Assembly (NCBI GenBank): GCA_025617375.2
Contig: JAMYGW020000005.1
Coordinates: 1,550,001 to 1,614,000 of the forward strand
Origin: Acarospora socialis
Taxonomy: Eukaryota; Ascomycota; Lecanoromycetes; Acarosporales; Acarosporaceae
Reading direction: 5' to 3'
Length of the DNA: 64,000 bases
Notes under the pieces: generated by a model
What the model saw: only the letters and a program-made list of their open reading frames with translations
Database searches by the model: none
What the model was told of the DNA's origin: nothing
Made by a program: the position numbers and the translations under genes
In this document: in pieces, positions 37,595 through 49,040 of the stretch
How positions within the stretch are numbered: the first letter of the stretch is position 1
Layout: the number at the start of each line of letters is the position of its first letter

Positions 37595-37792
37595 GTGTCA
37601 TTATCAGCAATGATGCTTTTTAAAAATTTTGATTATCTTCAAATCACAAAGAAAATTCAACTTATAAATGTATCAATTTCTTTTTCTTGTGATTATTGTG
37701 TCAGTTGTGATCTCAATTGCTTTATAATGAAATCTCAATTCAAATACAATAAATGTACTTGCTGTGATCATTTCTGTGTTGAAATTTTGTGA
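37595..37792 (+). other. Accessory cysteine-rich frame of a minus-strand chromovirus (fossil)
   Basis: This plus-strand frame is similar to the antisense frame of chromovirus A (shared SAMML, NF, KKIQL, FSC, LNCF, YNKCTC/YNKYTC). Being antisense to the neighbouring minus-oriented LTR, it keeps the same relative place and direction as in copies A and B. The remainder of the element is missing beyond about 37850. Confidence 0.5.
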
Positions 37793-37849
37793 GAATATCT
37801 CAATGAAATTTGTCTTTCACTTTAAAAACAAAAAAGTAAAGTAAATGAT

Positions 37850-39095
37850 GAACTGACAGTTAACATATCAAACTTATTATACTCTTTTTAAAAATTATAC
37901 ATCTTCAGATAATCACATAACATGAAGTTAGATTTGCTTTTCATAAGTACAAGATAATTCATTTCTTCAGAATTAAAATCAAATTCAATATACAGACAGT
38001 TGTATGAATTCAGAACAATGAATTGATTTTTTTTTTGTGTAAAAATCTTAAAATTTTAATTTAATTCTAAACTCAAATGAATCATTCATATTAAAATTCT
38101 TCAAAACTAAATAATCAAACAGACAGAAGTACTAATCAGAATAGCAGCATTTATTTAAGAAACTTTTTTTATATGATTTTAACAGATTTACATAACAGTT
38201 ATTTGATCAACAATGACTTATGAAGCACATATTTAACACATATCTGTCAAGAATCATCACATAAGAAGAATTGTCAGTGCAATTAAAATTACTCAGTTTA
38301 AATATCTTTGTACAATTGCTGATGCTTATCAAACTACTTTAATCAGCACTTTGAAAATTAAGATTTACATTTTTTCTCTTAATCTATATTTTAATGATAA
38401 AGTGCAAATCTATACTGCTTATACAAAGAACACAGTCTTTACAGAAATGAAAAACAAAATCTGCAATTTTATTAGAAAAAGAATTAAACAGAAAGTCTAT
38501 CAATTCATAATGACTGTGATAATTATTTACTTTTTAATGAAACTGATAAAGAAGATCAGCTTGAATTATATTTATTTATTTATTCTTCATTCTATGCATG
38601 CAGCTTGATATAACTATGGTAGTTGATGACATTTGTTGAATATGCAGATTTATTCTGACAATTCATATGTATAATATATGAATTACAGATTTATTCTAAT
38701 AATTCTAATTGCTTATTGATCACTTCTGATCAGTCAATCTGCTTGTGAGTCTCAGTGATCAATAGTTAAGAAAATTTGAGATTTGATGTCTAAATAATAA
38801 GTAAATGATTGTGTGTATAGTGTCTTTTATAGACAACTATGATCTGTAGAATTTTCATCACTTGTTTTTCTTATATAACTGAATGACTCAGTGATTGATT
38901 TTTGCTGAGTGGTGCAGGATTTCAACTCATGATCTTTGAAATTAAGTGATATATTAGTGAGATCACTACTTTTCTAGATTTTCACTTAATTTCTTAGATC
39001 ACTCAAGCAGTATACATTCACTATACCACTTAACCACTCAAGATCAGCTTGAAGAAAACTGTATAAAATGCATAAACTTAAAAATAATATGTGTT
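37850..39095 (+). mobile_element. Tad1-type LINE fragment (family D, copy 4), split by a SINE
   Basis: This is collinear with the reverse complement of about 8440-9160 of LINE D copy 1. It covers the ORF2 region after the RT domain (LNLYFNDKVQIYTAYTKN at about 38380-38430). The match is interrupted at AGATCAGCTTGAA (38553-38565) by a SINE and resumes at 39041-39095 before ending near a TGTTATG. It is degenerate throughout. Confidence 0.65.
38566..39040 (-). mobile_element. tRNA-headed SINE with LINE E-type tail
   Basis: This 475-bp insertion on the minus strand is flanked by perfect 13-bp duplications AGATCAGCTTGAA (38553-38565 and 39041-39053). The empty site is visible in LINE D copy 1 around 8521-8543. 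Its 5' end (39040 downward) reads TGAGTGGTTAAGTGG with an A-box-like TGGTATAGTGAATG. A B-box-like AGTTGAAATCC follows at about 38920-38930, then CCACTCA, which is complementary to the opening TGAGTGG. Its 3' end carries GCTGCATGCATAGAATGAAG and (TAAA)n, the same tail as LINE E, plus TTGACTGATCAGAAGTGATC, which matches the LINE E 3' UTR with few differences. This head/tail combination is how SINEs borrow a partner LINE's machinery. The tRNA of origin cannot be named because of mutation. Confidence 0.72.
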
Positions 39096-40048
39096 ATGAA
39101 TAGATCATAATCTCACTGTTTTGATCTTAGCTTTTGAACATGACTCATTGAGTCACTTAGCAATCTTGCTGTCATCATGAACTTATAAGCTAAAGTGCTA
39201 GATCTGAAAGAAATCTCTATAGATATATAGTCAGAATTTTTCATAGATAGATTCTTAGCAATTACATCTTTCATTCACTCATATAATGATTCTGATAATT
39301 TGATAGCATCAACATGTATAAATTATTGAGTCTTTGATCATTGATTCAAAGCTCTTGAAATCAGTCATTCTCATACAACATCATTGACAGTTAGATTTCT
39401 ATCTAGCAGTTATCATCAGTTTCTTTGATGTACAGCTTGCTGATCTCATCAAAACTGTTTTCACTGTTTATTAGATATTTACTTGACAGTATTTATCAGA
39501 CAACAATCTTATTGAACAATGTCATCTAGTCTCACTTGTTCAGTTCATCATTGTTCTATCTCACTTTGATTCATATTTACTCTGTTTCTCTCACACAACA
39601 TTACTGTCTTGTTACAGTCTTCTCACAGTTATGCTGTGAGTCATCAATCTGACAAAGTCTTCAGCAAACTCATCAGCAAACTCTAACATCATTGCTTCAA
39701 GTCAAAATCTACTTTATCTATCAGACTGTTGTGTACTAGCTGTTTATCAGCTTAAACAGTTCAAATTGATGAATCATGTCTATGTTTTTCTTATCTCAAA
39801 CAACATTGTCAGTCTTGCTCACAACATCATCACATTATATTCTACTTTCTCAGAATATCAGTCTTCTATCTTTACTATTGAATTACAGCAAATCTGTGCT
39901 GATATCAGTTAGTCAGATCTAGATTATTTTATCAGTTAATCACTCACTAAGAGCTTTCTCATCAGAGCTATTTGTTGTTTCAAAAATAACTCAATACTCA
40001 TATTAAATCACTTGACATTCTTAATGTGAGTCTCATTTCAGTCTACTG
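39096..40048. other. AT-rich stretch before a gag-like relic
   Basis: It starts TGTTATGAAT directly where the LINE D match stops, so it could contain the 5' LTR of the gag-bearing element that follows. No second LTR copy was found in the window. It is rich in TCATCA/TCTCAC-type sequence and contains no recognisable gene. Confidence 0.4.
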
Positions 40049-41040
40049 ATGATATCAATCAGTCTGACTCTTTCTGAACTGAGCAAAAACTTCATTAATC
40101 ACTATCTGCATCAAATCAGTCAGATAAATCAAACTCATTCACAGCATCATCATCACTCAAAACTGATCAGCTACACATATCAATGTTTTCTGAAACTTGT
40201 TCTAATATGTTTATCTTTGCTGATGAAAGTATTTCTTGTGATTCATTGTTATCACAAGAAATGATCAACAACAATGAAAATGATAGTCAGCATAGTAACT
40301 GCAAAATCTCAATGACTGATTCAGTCTTTTTGAAGACTCAAATGCAAATGCTACAAGACATGATGACTCAAGCTAAAAACAAAAGTTATGCTGCAGATCT
40401 TGCTGAAATTATTAATTTAACATCTCATTGTGCAGTAAATCTATCTCATTGTTCAGAAGTAGATCTATCTCATTGTTCTGAACAATCTTACTCAGATTGA
40501 CAGAACTCATCTTAACATCATCAATATAAGTCAGATTCTGATGATTCTGATGATTTTAATAATTTTATTGATGATTCTGATGATTTTAACAATTTTATTG
40601 ATGAATCAGTCTCTGACATCTTAAATGTGTCTCAATGACAGCAGAACAAAGATAATTGATTCTGCTCTGAAGAAGTAGACTTTTTCAACTCATATCTTAA
40701 CACTAAGAACTACAGCTCTGACAATATTGTTGATGTCAGTGAAAAGATCTACTTTCAAGACATTCATCTATTCATTGATTTCTTCAAGAATGTCACTCAT
40801 ATCAAGTCTGATGAAGTTGTTCACCAAAATCTGAATAAATATCTTTGTGACATCACTCAGAACTGATATATTGATCAATTGTCAGCAATTGAATGTGAAT
40901 ACATTTGAGAAGATCATGAAATAGAGTGATGAAAGAAGATGTTGTTTCATCATTTTAAACAAACTCAGTCAAATGCAATGAAGATGCTTGAAACAGAGCA
41001 TTATACTATTCAGAATGAATCTTGTACATTGTGATGAAGC
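40049..41040 (+). mobile_element. Gag-like retroelement relic (fossil)
   Basis: Plus-strand frames resemble the gag-like proteins common in ascomycete retroelements. A Gln/Met-rich lead (40183-40500) is followed by an acidic duplicated stretch (two copies of a DDSDDFNNFID-like unit, about 40537-40605). Then comes a region with IYFQDIHLFIDFFKNVTHI and YIDQLSAIE, matching the 'YRDVFLFIERIKDVA...WYTSELSDLE' pattern. It is broken by several lesions, and no pol is present. It ends where the inverted-repeat arm at 41051 begins. Confidence 0.5.
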
Positions 41041-41050
41041 AAGTTTTTTG

Positions 41051-41922
41051 AAAACCACAGAACCACAACCAAACCAGCTATCAAAATTCTGAATAGAGCA
41101 AATTCTTCATCTCATTCACTTTCATAAACTCTCAAAACAGCTTATCTTCATCATCAATACTGGTGGTGAGAGACCTCAATTATCATTCTTCCAAAATTTT
41201 TCACATATCTCCTCCCAAAAAACCAAAACAACATTTTAGACATCAACATCACCACAATCAACACATCTTCAAAAATTCTGAATCAACAGTTTTCTTCATC
41301 TTGATCTCTTCTAAAATTCATACTGTTACTGCTTTTTGATATCTTTATTGCTCACAAAGTTGTTGAACTGTTTAGTTGTACCCCTTAGTATCTAGTTTTT
41401 GAAGTTCACAAATTTTCACTTAATTTTTCTAGCTTGCTTGACAGAATTTCTGCACACCAAGCATCACCAGATACCTCAACTAAGTCTCACTCACATCAAA
41501 ACACCAAAAACACCAAAACAACCAAGAAAACACCAAAAACACCACTTTTATGCCAACTACGCAGCAATTCCAGCCTATACACATCAAGCCACATCAATTC
41601 ACGCATCATACAACATACCTACATAGCTCTACCATCAAAACAAGCTAGTTTATCAACAAAATCAACTACTTTTCAGCTATTTTCACTCAAAAACCAGCGT
41701 TTCAGGTCAAATTTCTAAGCGTTACAGGCTGAATTACATCAAATCGCTCAATTCCAGCAACTGCACGCAGTTTCCACAAAAACTAGCCGCAAAATAGCCA
41801 TTTCTTGACGGATTTAGCTGAAATTTGAGCATTTCTTCTGTCAATTGATTAGCATTTTGCATGCAGAAAGAACCTACCAGTGAAGACATACTCTACACTA
41901 GAAGCATCTCACAAAGATCTAG
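41051..41922 (+). repeat. Left arm of a 0.87-kb inverted repeat around LINE E1
   Basis: This 872-bp arm is the inverted copy of 48144-49014. Landmarks shared in opposite orientation include ACCCCTTAGTATCTAG, the CACCAAAAACACCAAAAC tract, and AGAAGCATCTCACAAAG at the inner end. Its inner edge (CTAG at 41919-41922) abuts the (TTTA)n tail of LINE E1. It may be a piece of LINE 5' leader in plus orientation. Short Thr/Pro/Lys-rich frames in it are not convincing genes. Confidence 0.75.
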
Positions 41923-42000
41923 TTTATTTATTTATTTATTCTTCATTCTATGCATGCAGCTATAAAAGCTATGGCAGTTAATAGACATATAGTGAAAGAT
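41923..42000 (-). repeat. Duplicated 3' end of LINE E
   Basis: This 78-bp unit ((TAAA)n tail plus the last 60 bp of the 3' UTR, read on the minus strand) is repeated almost exactly at 42001-42083. Such tail duplications can arise when the LINE reverse transcriptase re-primes on a second RNA end. Confidence 0.75.
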
Positions 42001-42200
42001 TTTTATTTATTTATTTATTTATTCTTCATTCTATGCATGCAGCTATAAAAGCTATGACAGTTAATAGACATATAGTGAAAGATGTAGACACAAAACAAAA
42101 CTCAAAATCTTGTACATGTGAATAATCAATCTGAATGCTTTTTGATCACTTCTGTTCAGTCAACCTGATGCTGATTGTCAATCAATATCTTTTTTCTTTT

Positions 42201-45200
42201 CTAAATCTCATCTTCACCCTCAACTTCTTCTAATAACCATTTTCTAGTAGCTACTTTGGTTTTCTTCAAAAACAGCAAAGTAGCTTTGATTCCTTCCTTG
42301 GTAGTAAACAGCACCTTTGCTGTATATGGCAAATTGATGTTTCTGAGCTGATTTTTCAGCTCAGTTTGCTCCTTTTTGTTATATTGACAGGCTGTCAACA
42401 AATGCTCTGGAGTTTGATCTTTGTTGCATGCACCATTGCATTTCTTGCTGTTATAGTCTGGTAATCTATGCAGATGTGCTTTGAAATAGTCATGACCTAG
42501 TTTCATTTGTGTGAAAGTAGCAAATGAAAGTCTGTCTGCACTTTTCAGATCTTCTTTGATGTGAAAACTAGGTGTTTGATCAAACTGAGCATAGTATCTT
42601 TCTTGGGTTGTCTTTTTCCAGTGGGTAGTCCAGTTTTCCAGTGCTTTGACCTTGATTTTGTGTTTGATATAGCTAATAGATGTAAATCTATCAATATCTG
42701 GTGAAATTGACTGCTTTGCACCTGATTTTGCAGCTTTATCTGCTATTTCATTGCCTTTAATGTTCTCATGTCCAGGGACCCAATGAATATGAGGTGTAAC
42801 TTCATAATCTATGAGTTTTTGAAGAGTTTCTTGACATTTAATAGCTAGATGCTGTCCAGATCCTTGATTTGTGGTTTGAATTCTTTGTATAGCTGCTTGA
42901 TTGTCTGAAAAGATCCATATGTCTTTGATTCTTTGATATTTCATGATTTCTTTGAGACTTAACTTCAAAGACTGTGAAATTCCAAACAATTCAGCATCAT
43001 AGACTTCCATGGTGGTTCCTAGATTCCAAGATTGTTGATGTATAATATCTTTATACATGTAGCAAAGACCTGCACCTAGATTTTCATCTAGTTTTGACCC
43101 ATCTGTGTACAAAACAGCATTTTTAAACTTGGTTTCCTTAGAGAAAAGTGTTTCTAGTCTCTTTAGATGTTCCAAAGTAGCTAGTTTCTTGTCAGATTTG
43201 CTGATTTGAATGTCTATGTTTGGTGAAACACTCCAAGGTGCACAGCATAACTCATTTTGAGTTGAAACCTCCAAATTTAGTGTTTCTGGTAGATATTTGC
43301 AAATGTTATATAGCACTTTAATCAACTGAGTTGGGTGTTTCTTCTTAATGAGAGAGTTTGAATGTTGATTCCAGTCAAGATACTGATTTTCATCAATATC
43401 ACATCCAGTTCCAAGTCCTGGTGGGTAGGTGTATGGAGTTCTTTGTCTAATTGGATGATTTTCTGACAAAGTAGCTATTCTTAAAGCATATAGCTCTGTT
43501 TTTTGATCAAGTCTAAATCTGAGTGGTAATATAGCTGATTCTAGCTCCATAGCAGCTGATGGTGAAGACCTAAATGCACCTAGAATTTTTCTAGTTGCTG
43601 AATTTTGAAGTTTTTGAAACAGCTTTTCAAAATTCTTTTGTTGTTTCCACCATACTGGGCTTCCATAGTCACTTATAGATGTGATGCAGGCTGTGTACAG
43701 CTGTTTTCCAGCTGATGTTGATAAACCCCATTCAGAATTCATCAGTCTATGTAGTAAATGCAATGTTCTAGTTGCAGAAGCTATTTTCTTTTGCACATGT
43801 GTCTTAAAAGACATTTTAGTGTCAAATCAAACACCTAGCCAGCGTACAACTTTAGAAGGATGTATAACAGTGTTATTTGGTAGTTTTACTGTTGATATAG
43901 CTTGATTTCCTTTCTGAAAATGGATGAGTTCTGACTTGCTGTCATCAAATATAACTGCATTTTCTTCAGCTCATTGAAATGCAGTTTTTGTGACTGATTC
44001 TAGTGTTTTGCTGTTGTCTGCAGCTGTTTTTTCTTCCACAATAATAGTCACATCATCAATATAGCTTGGTAGCTTTAGTTGAGTGTGTTTATTGTTGATT
44101 TTTGTGAATAGAAATCGCATATAGATCAAAAATAGCATTGGTGATATAGGTGATCCTTGTGGAATTCCAGAATTGACACTTTGTGGGTGATTTTTTTCAC
44201 CATCAAAAGCTAGAGCAATTGTTCTATTTGTAAGAAAGCATTGCACCCATTTTAGTACAGTTTGTGGTAAATGTAGTCTTTTCATGACTTTTAGCAGTTG
44301 ATTTAAAGACACATAGTTAAATGCACCCTTAACATCCAAGAATAAAGCTGTCAAGACTTTGTTGTTATTGATTGCTTGTTGAATGTCATGTGTTAAACAC
44401 ATAGCTGCATCCACAGCTGATCTTTGCTTTCTACCACCCATTTGCTCATGATATAGCAAGTCTGTGGTTTCAGCCCAATAGGAAAGTCTTGTTGCCATTA
44501 TCTTTTCAGATATTTTGCCCAAGCAATTTAGTAGAGTGATTGGTCTATATGCTTTGGGTATTGAGTAGTCTGCTTTGTCTTCTTTTCTCAGAATTGCATC
44601 AGTTTCTTGACACCAGCATACTGGATGATAGTCTTGATTTATTAAAACTGAATAAACAGTGTGAAATAACTCAGATATAGCTTGATATGCATGTTGAATT
44701 ATCAAAAAGGACAATCCATCTGGCCCAGGTGCTTTCTTTGTTGATGAAGTCATAATAGCTTGTTTTATTTCCTTAGAAATGACTGAAAACCATGGTTTTG
44801 TGAGACTATTATCACATTCTAGCTCAACTGGACTTGTTTGAGGTGGTTTTGGAAACATAGCTTCAAGAAACAAGTCACATTTGTCTTTAAATATGAGTCC
44901 CACTTTGTTTTCATGCTTTATAGGAGGTGTTTTCTCTATTTTTCGTGGTTTAGTGTAATGATATGCTGTAAAAACATCTTTTCCAGCTGCACCTTGCAGA
45001 AAAGTAGTCCATGAGGTATGTTTGGCTTTCTGAATTGCGTGAAAGTATCTATTTCTTGCATTTCTGAATTGATTTCAGTTTTCTTGTGATTTGTGATGTT
45101 TTCAGTATCTTCTAAAACCACTCATTTCAGTTCTAAGTACTGATAATGATTCAGACCATCATACTTTGACTTTTGAACAAGGTTTTCTCTTTGGTATATG

Positions 45201-46118
45201 CTGATCTGCTGCATTTGCTATCAGATTTCTGAGAGAAATAGTCATTTCTTCTAGATTTTGATCTGATAGATGTTGCATTAAGCTTTGAATTTGAACACTG
45301 GTTTGTACTGAGTTTATTTGCAGAGTTTCTGCAAATTTAACCCAGTCTGCTTTGTCTATATTGTATGATGCACTCAGTGGACTTTCAACCCATTCAGACT
45401 CATTTGCAGTTATTTGAAACTGAATAACTTCATGGTCTGATCCAGACTCCATGTCTTGATTTACTTGCCAATTTCTGATGAAATTGCAAAGTAAGGGTGT
45501 TGCAAAAGTCAAATCAATCACTGATGTGGCATTTCCTGAGTGATGTGTATAGGTGTTTATGTCTGGTGTATTTAATAGCTCACAGTTGTGAATTTTCAAC
45601 CACTTTATTAAAGAAGTAGCTCTTATAGAGTTTTCTATTGATGAATTTCACCATGCATGATGTGCATTAAAATCCCCACAGATAATAGCTCTTTGTGGTA
45701 ATTGAATTGCTGTTAAACATCTGTCTATGGTCCATTGATCATTGTTGATTTGCTGTGACTTTTCATTGTATATGTTAAGTAACAGTATACTAGAAATTCC
45801 ATTTGCTGAAATACTGAGTATTTGCAAATCTGAGTCTTTTGACAAGTCAGGTCTTGGTATACACACTAAATCTTGTTTAGTTTTAGACACAAATGCCATA
45901 GTTCTAGGTCTAATATCTAGATTAGATGTGGGTATCAAACTAGTAAAAGATGGATGTGAAATAGTGGTTTTGTTGTCTCTTGCAACCCATGGTTCTTGAA
46001 GAAGAACTATGTCTGCAGTTTTTGTAGCTGAATTCAGACATGAGTACATGACATTCATAGATCTTGCGCAGTTGTGTTGTAGAATGGTGATTTGTGATGA
46101 ATTTGTTGTGTTATTCAT
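42201..46118 (-). pseudogene. LINE E1 ORF2: endonuclease / reverse transcriptase / RNase H
   Basis: A single frame of 1306 codons starts at an ATG (46118) that overlaps the ORF1 stop as ATGA. The first about 250 residues form the APE-like endonuclease (LLQEPWVA, ICGDFNAHHAW). RT follows, with YRPITLLNCLGKI, GGRKQRSAVDAA, FLDVKGAFNYVS, GIPQGSPISP and the catalytic SYIDDV (about 44070). RNase H follows, with YTDGSKLDE, SDNQAAIQ and WVPGHENIKGNEIAD (about 42750). A C-terminal Cys/His patch is CNGACNKDQTPEHLLTAC. Six TGA codons fall at positions where Trp is expected (45648-45650, 45159-45161, two between 45060 and 45120, 43971-43973, and one near 43830). The copy at 49041-51964 still has TGG at the first two sites. 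The last 538 codons are uninterrupted. Its job would be target-primed reverse transcription. Confidence 0.88.
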
Positions 46119-47704
46119 GACATTTTCATAGATAGTGGATCTGCTGTTGAAGAAATAGGCTGTAGTGCTTTGAAAACACTGCATTCTGCACTATTTGCTT
46201 GATGTTTCTCACCACAATTGCTGCATTTATAGACTATATGTGCGCAAGTGGTTCCTTTTGACTGTGTGGGACAAAGAAAACAGCCATGTTCTCTAGTATT
46301 GTGGTTTCCTGTACAGAATTGACATGTGTCTTGATTTTTACATACTTTTTGAGTATGTCCAAACTTTTGACACTTTCTGCATTGATCTGTTGGTTTGCAA
46401 GTGTTGTAGACTGCAGTTCTAACTGATGTTCCAGCAATTATCAGTCTGTTTCTGAGTGCTTTTTGAGCTTCTTGTTCTGATTTGACTGTCAAGACAATAG
46501 ATGCATGCTGTTTTTCCTGTCTGGCTTCTTCTGAAGTAAGTCAGCGTGGTAAAATAGCTAGTTTGATATCTTTGTTGAAGGTTTCTACTTCATCTTTGAC
46601 TAGTTGCATGTCTTCTTTGCCGTTGAAAATAGCTGTGGGAATTCCATGTGCTACTATTTTGTACCACTTTTCATCCTTTTTGATTTCTATGAATTCAGAT
46701 GATGAATTCCAGATTTGTTGATGTTTTAGCAAGTCTTCTGCTGTGCCTTCACTGGTTGTGAGCACTATACTAGCTTTGGATTGTGAAATAGCAACTGTGG
46801 AAACCAGCAAATTGTCTATTTTTGCTGTTTTAAGTGCGTTGTTGATTTTGTTGCGCATGTCTATGGCATTGATAGTAGTTGTGGGTGTTTTTGACTTTAT
46901 AACTAGACGTCTTTCTCTGAAAGTAATGGGTTTATCCACTACTTTTGACTTTGGTGCTTTTTTTTGAACAGTTGTCCATGAGTTTTGAGCATTTTGATCT
47001 TTGCTGCTTGCAATTGATGCATATGTTGCTGATTTCACTGTTTTTGTTGATGTTGGCTGTCCAAAGCTGATTTTGTTTGTCTGTACAAAGTTGATAGGGT
47101 TTGTTTTGTTTGTCTGAAAGACAAATGCTGGTTTCTCTGTGGTTTCTGACTTTGTCTTAGACATTGTGTGAAGAATTTTGTCTAGTTTGATGTTGACTTC
47201 ATCTTTGAAGCTGTCTAGTTGTTGTTGAACATCTAGTTTCTGATGAAATGTCTCATCTAACTGTTTGAGTGAGTCTAGATTTGCATTTTGTCTTGCTTGA
47301 TCCAGTGTCTTGATGCTAGTTTCTAGTTCTTGTTGAACTATGGGGTTTGTGAATTGCTGAATAGCTTGCTTGAGGTAGTTTCTGGCTTGTTGAAGTAGTT
47401 TGTCACCATTTTGACTTTTTGGGTGTAGGTTTGTGCAGTTTGCATGATGAGTTTCATGCTGATTTGGTTCTTCATCAGAAGAAATAGCTTCTAGCACTGG
47501 ACTGACAATGGCTCTTCTCTTTTTAGACTTTAGAATAGTCTTTTGAGAAGGTTTCATGGTGATTTGTGATCCCAACAGGTCTGGTGAACTCATAAAGAGT
47601 TGTGGAAGTGCTGTTTTTGGTGATTTTTGTTGTTTTGTAGGTGTTTTTGGGTTTTCTAGGTTGAAATCTTGCATGAAGTTGCTGGAATCCAGTGCAAAAG
47701 TCAT
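46115..47704 (-). pseudogene. LINE E1 ORF1: gag-like RNA-binding protein with zinc knuckles
   Basis: The frame spans 530 codons including the stop. The N-terminal half is Gln/Thr/Lys-rich with a predicted coiled coil (KQLDETFHQKLDVQQQLD). The middle (about residues 270-390) is the RNA-recognition-like block found in Tad1-clade ORF1 proteins (RRLVIKSKTPTT, VLTTSEGTAEDLLKH). The C-terminus carries three knuckles: CRKCQKFGHTQKVC (CX2CX4HX4C), CQFCTGNHNTREHGC and CSNCGEKHQANSAEC. One in-frame TGA (46541-46543, after LAILPR) replaces a tryptophan and is the only lesion. Its stop codon overlaps the ORF2 start in the string ATGA. Confidence 0.85.
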
Positions 47705-48143
47705 GATATGAGGTGTTTTTGGGGTCCATCCTGTCCAAATCCAAAATCCTATTCAAATCCAGGTCCAGAAGGTCTATGTCTAGCAGTAATTATCTAGTTT
47801 TTGAAGGTAAAAACTAGATTTTCCTGAGGTTCTAGATTATAGAAGCTTTGAATCCTTATTTCATCTAGAATAGGCTGTACCCAATTGCCTAATCCAGATG
47901 TTGCTTAATATCCCAATTCACCTAGAGTAGATAAACTCTACAATAGGCTTTTACCAGCTCTACTATAAGCAAGACTATACTATAAGTCACTCAACCACTA
48001 GGTCTTGGGGCAGATGCGTCTAGGGCAAGATTTCCATGTGGAGCCTCGTATTTATATCTCAACTACTCAGACAACGTTGTTTGCCAGTCTGAGCTTTTAC
48101 CAGCAGGTAGGGCTAGAAAATAGCTACCTGCTTATACCCTTCA

Positions 48144-49014
48144 CTAGGTCTTTGTGAGATGCTTCTAGTGTAGGGTATGTCTTCACTGGTAGGTTCTTTC
48201 TGCACGCAAAACGCTAATCAATTGACAGAAGAAATGCTCAAATTCCAGCTAAATCCGTCAAGAAATGGCTATTTTGCGGCTAGTTTTTGCGGAAACTGCG
48301 TGCAGTTGCTGGAATTGAGCGATTTGGTGTAATTCAGCCTGTAACGCTTAGAAATTCGACCTGAAACGCTGGTTTTTGGGCGAAAATAGCTGAAAAGTAG
48401 TCGATTTTGTTGATAAAATAGCTTGTTTTGATGGTGGAGCTATGTAGGTATGTTGTATGATGTGTGAATTGATGTGGCTTGGTGTGTATAGGCTGGAATT
48501 GCTGCGTAGTTGGCGTAAAAGTGGTGTTTTTGGTGTTTTCTTGGTTGTTTTGGTGTTTTTGGTGTTTTGGTGTGAGTGAGGCTTAGTTGAGGTATCTGGT
48601 GATGCTTGGTGCGCAGAAATTCTGTCAAGCAAGCTAGGAAAATTAAGCGAAAATTTGCGAACTTCAAAAGCTAGATACTAAGGGGTACAACTAAACAGTC
48701 CAACAACTTTGTGAGCAATAAAGATATCAAAAAGCAGTAATAGTATGAATTTTAGAAGAGGTCAAGGTCAAGAAAACTGTTGATTCAGAATTTTCAAAGA
48801 TGCATTGGTTGTGGCGATGTTGATGTCTGAGATGTTGTTTTGAGTTTTGGCTGGAGGTATGCAAAAAATTTTCACTGAATGATAATTGAGGTACCCCACC
48901 ACCAGTATTAATGATGAAGATAAGCTGTTTTGAGGGTTTATAGAAGTGAATGAGGCAAAGAATTTGCACTATTCAGAATTTTGATAGCTGCTTTAGTTGT
49001 GGTTCTGTGGTTTT
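48144..49014 (-). repeat. Right arm of the 0.87-kb inverted repeat
   Basis: This 871-bp arm is the reverse complement of 41051-41922. It lies immediately upstream (minus sense) of the LINE E1 leader. It keeps clearly more CG dinucleotides than the left arm (for example GCACGCAAAACGC and GTAACGC), so the left arm has been mutated further. Confidence 0.75.
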
Positions 49015-49040
49015 GATTTATAACTGTGAAGTGGTGTCCC

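Larger units (their letters stand above)
41923..48143 (-). mobile_element. Young Tad1-type LINE E1, nearly intact
   Basis: This is a complete non-LTR retrotransposon on the minus strand: 5' leader (48143-47705, or from 49014 if the right inverted-repeat arm is its leader), ORF1 (47704-46115), ORF2 (46118-42201), a 3' UTR of about 180 bp, and a (TAAA)n tail that is present twice. ORF2 has an APE-type endonuclease, reverse transcriptase and RNase H, the layout of the Tad1 clade. Only seven in-frame stops interrupt the two ORFs, all TGA at tryptophan positions. The element keeps many CC/GG dinucleotides and some CG, so it arrived late in the history of this block. Confidence 0.88.

Noticed and set aside
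42201-47704. Alternative genetic code reading TGA as tryptophan (all LINE E1 interruptions are TGA at Trp positions).
   Set aside because: Host genes in the same window end with TGA (coiled-coil gene, YSY6 homologue, EMC2, ubiquitin-like-domain gene) and use TGG for Trp, and copy E2 has TGG at two of the LINE sites. A C-to-T mutation bias explains the pattern.
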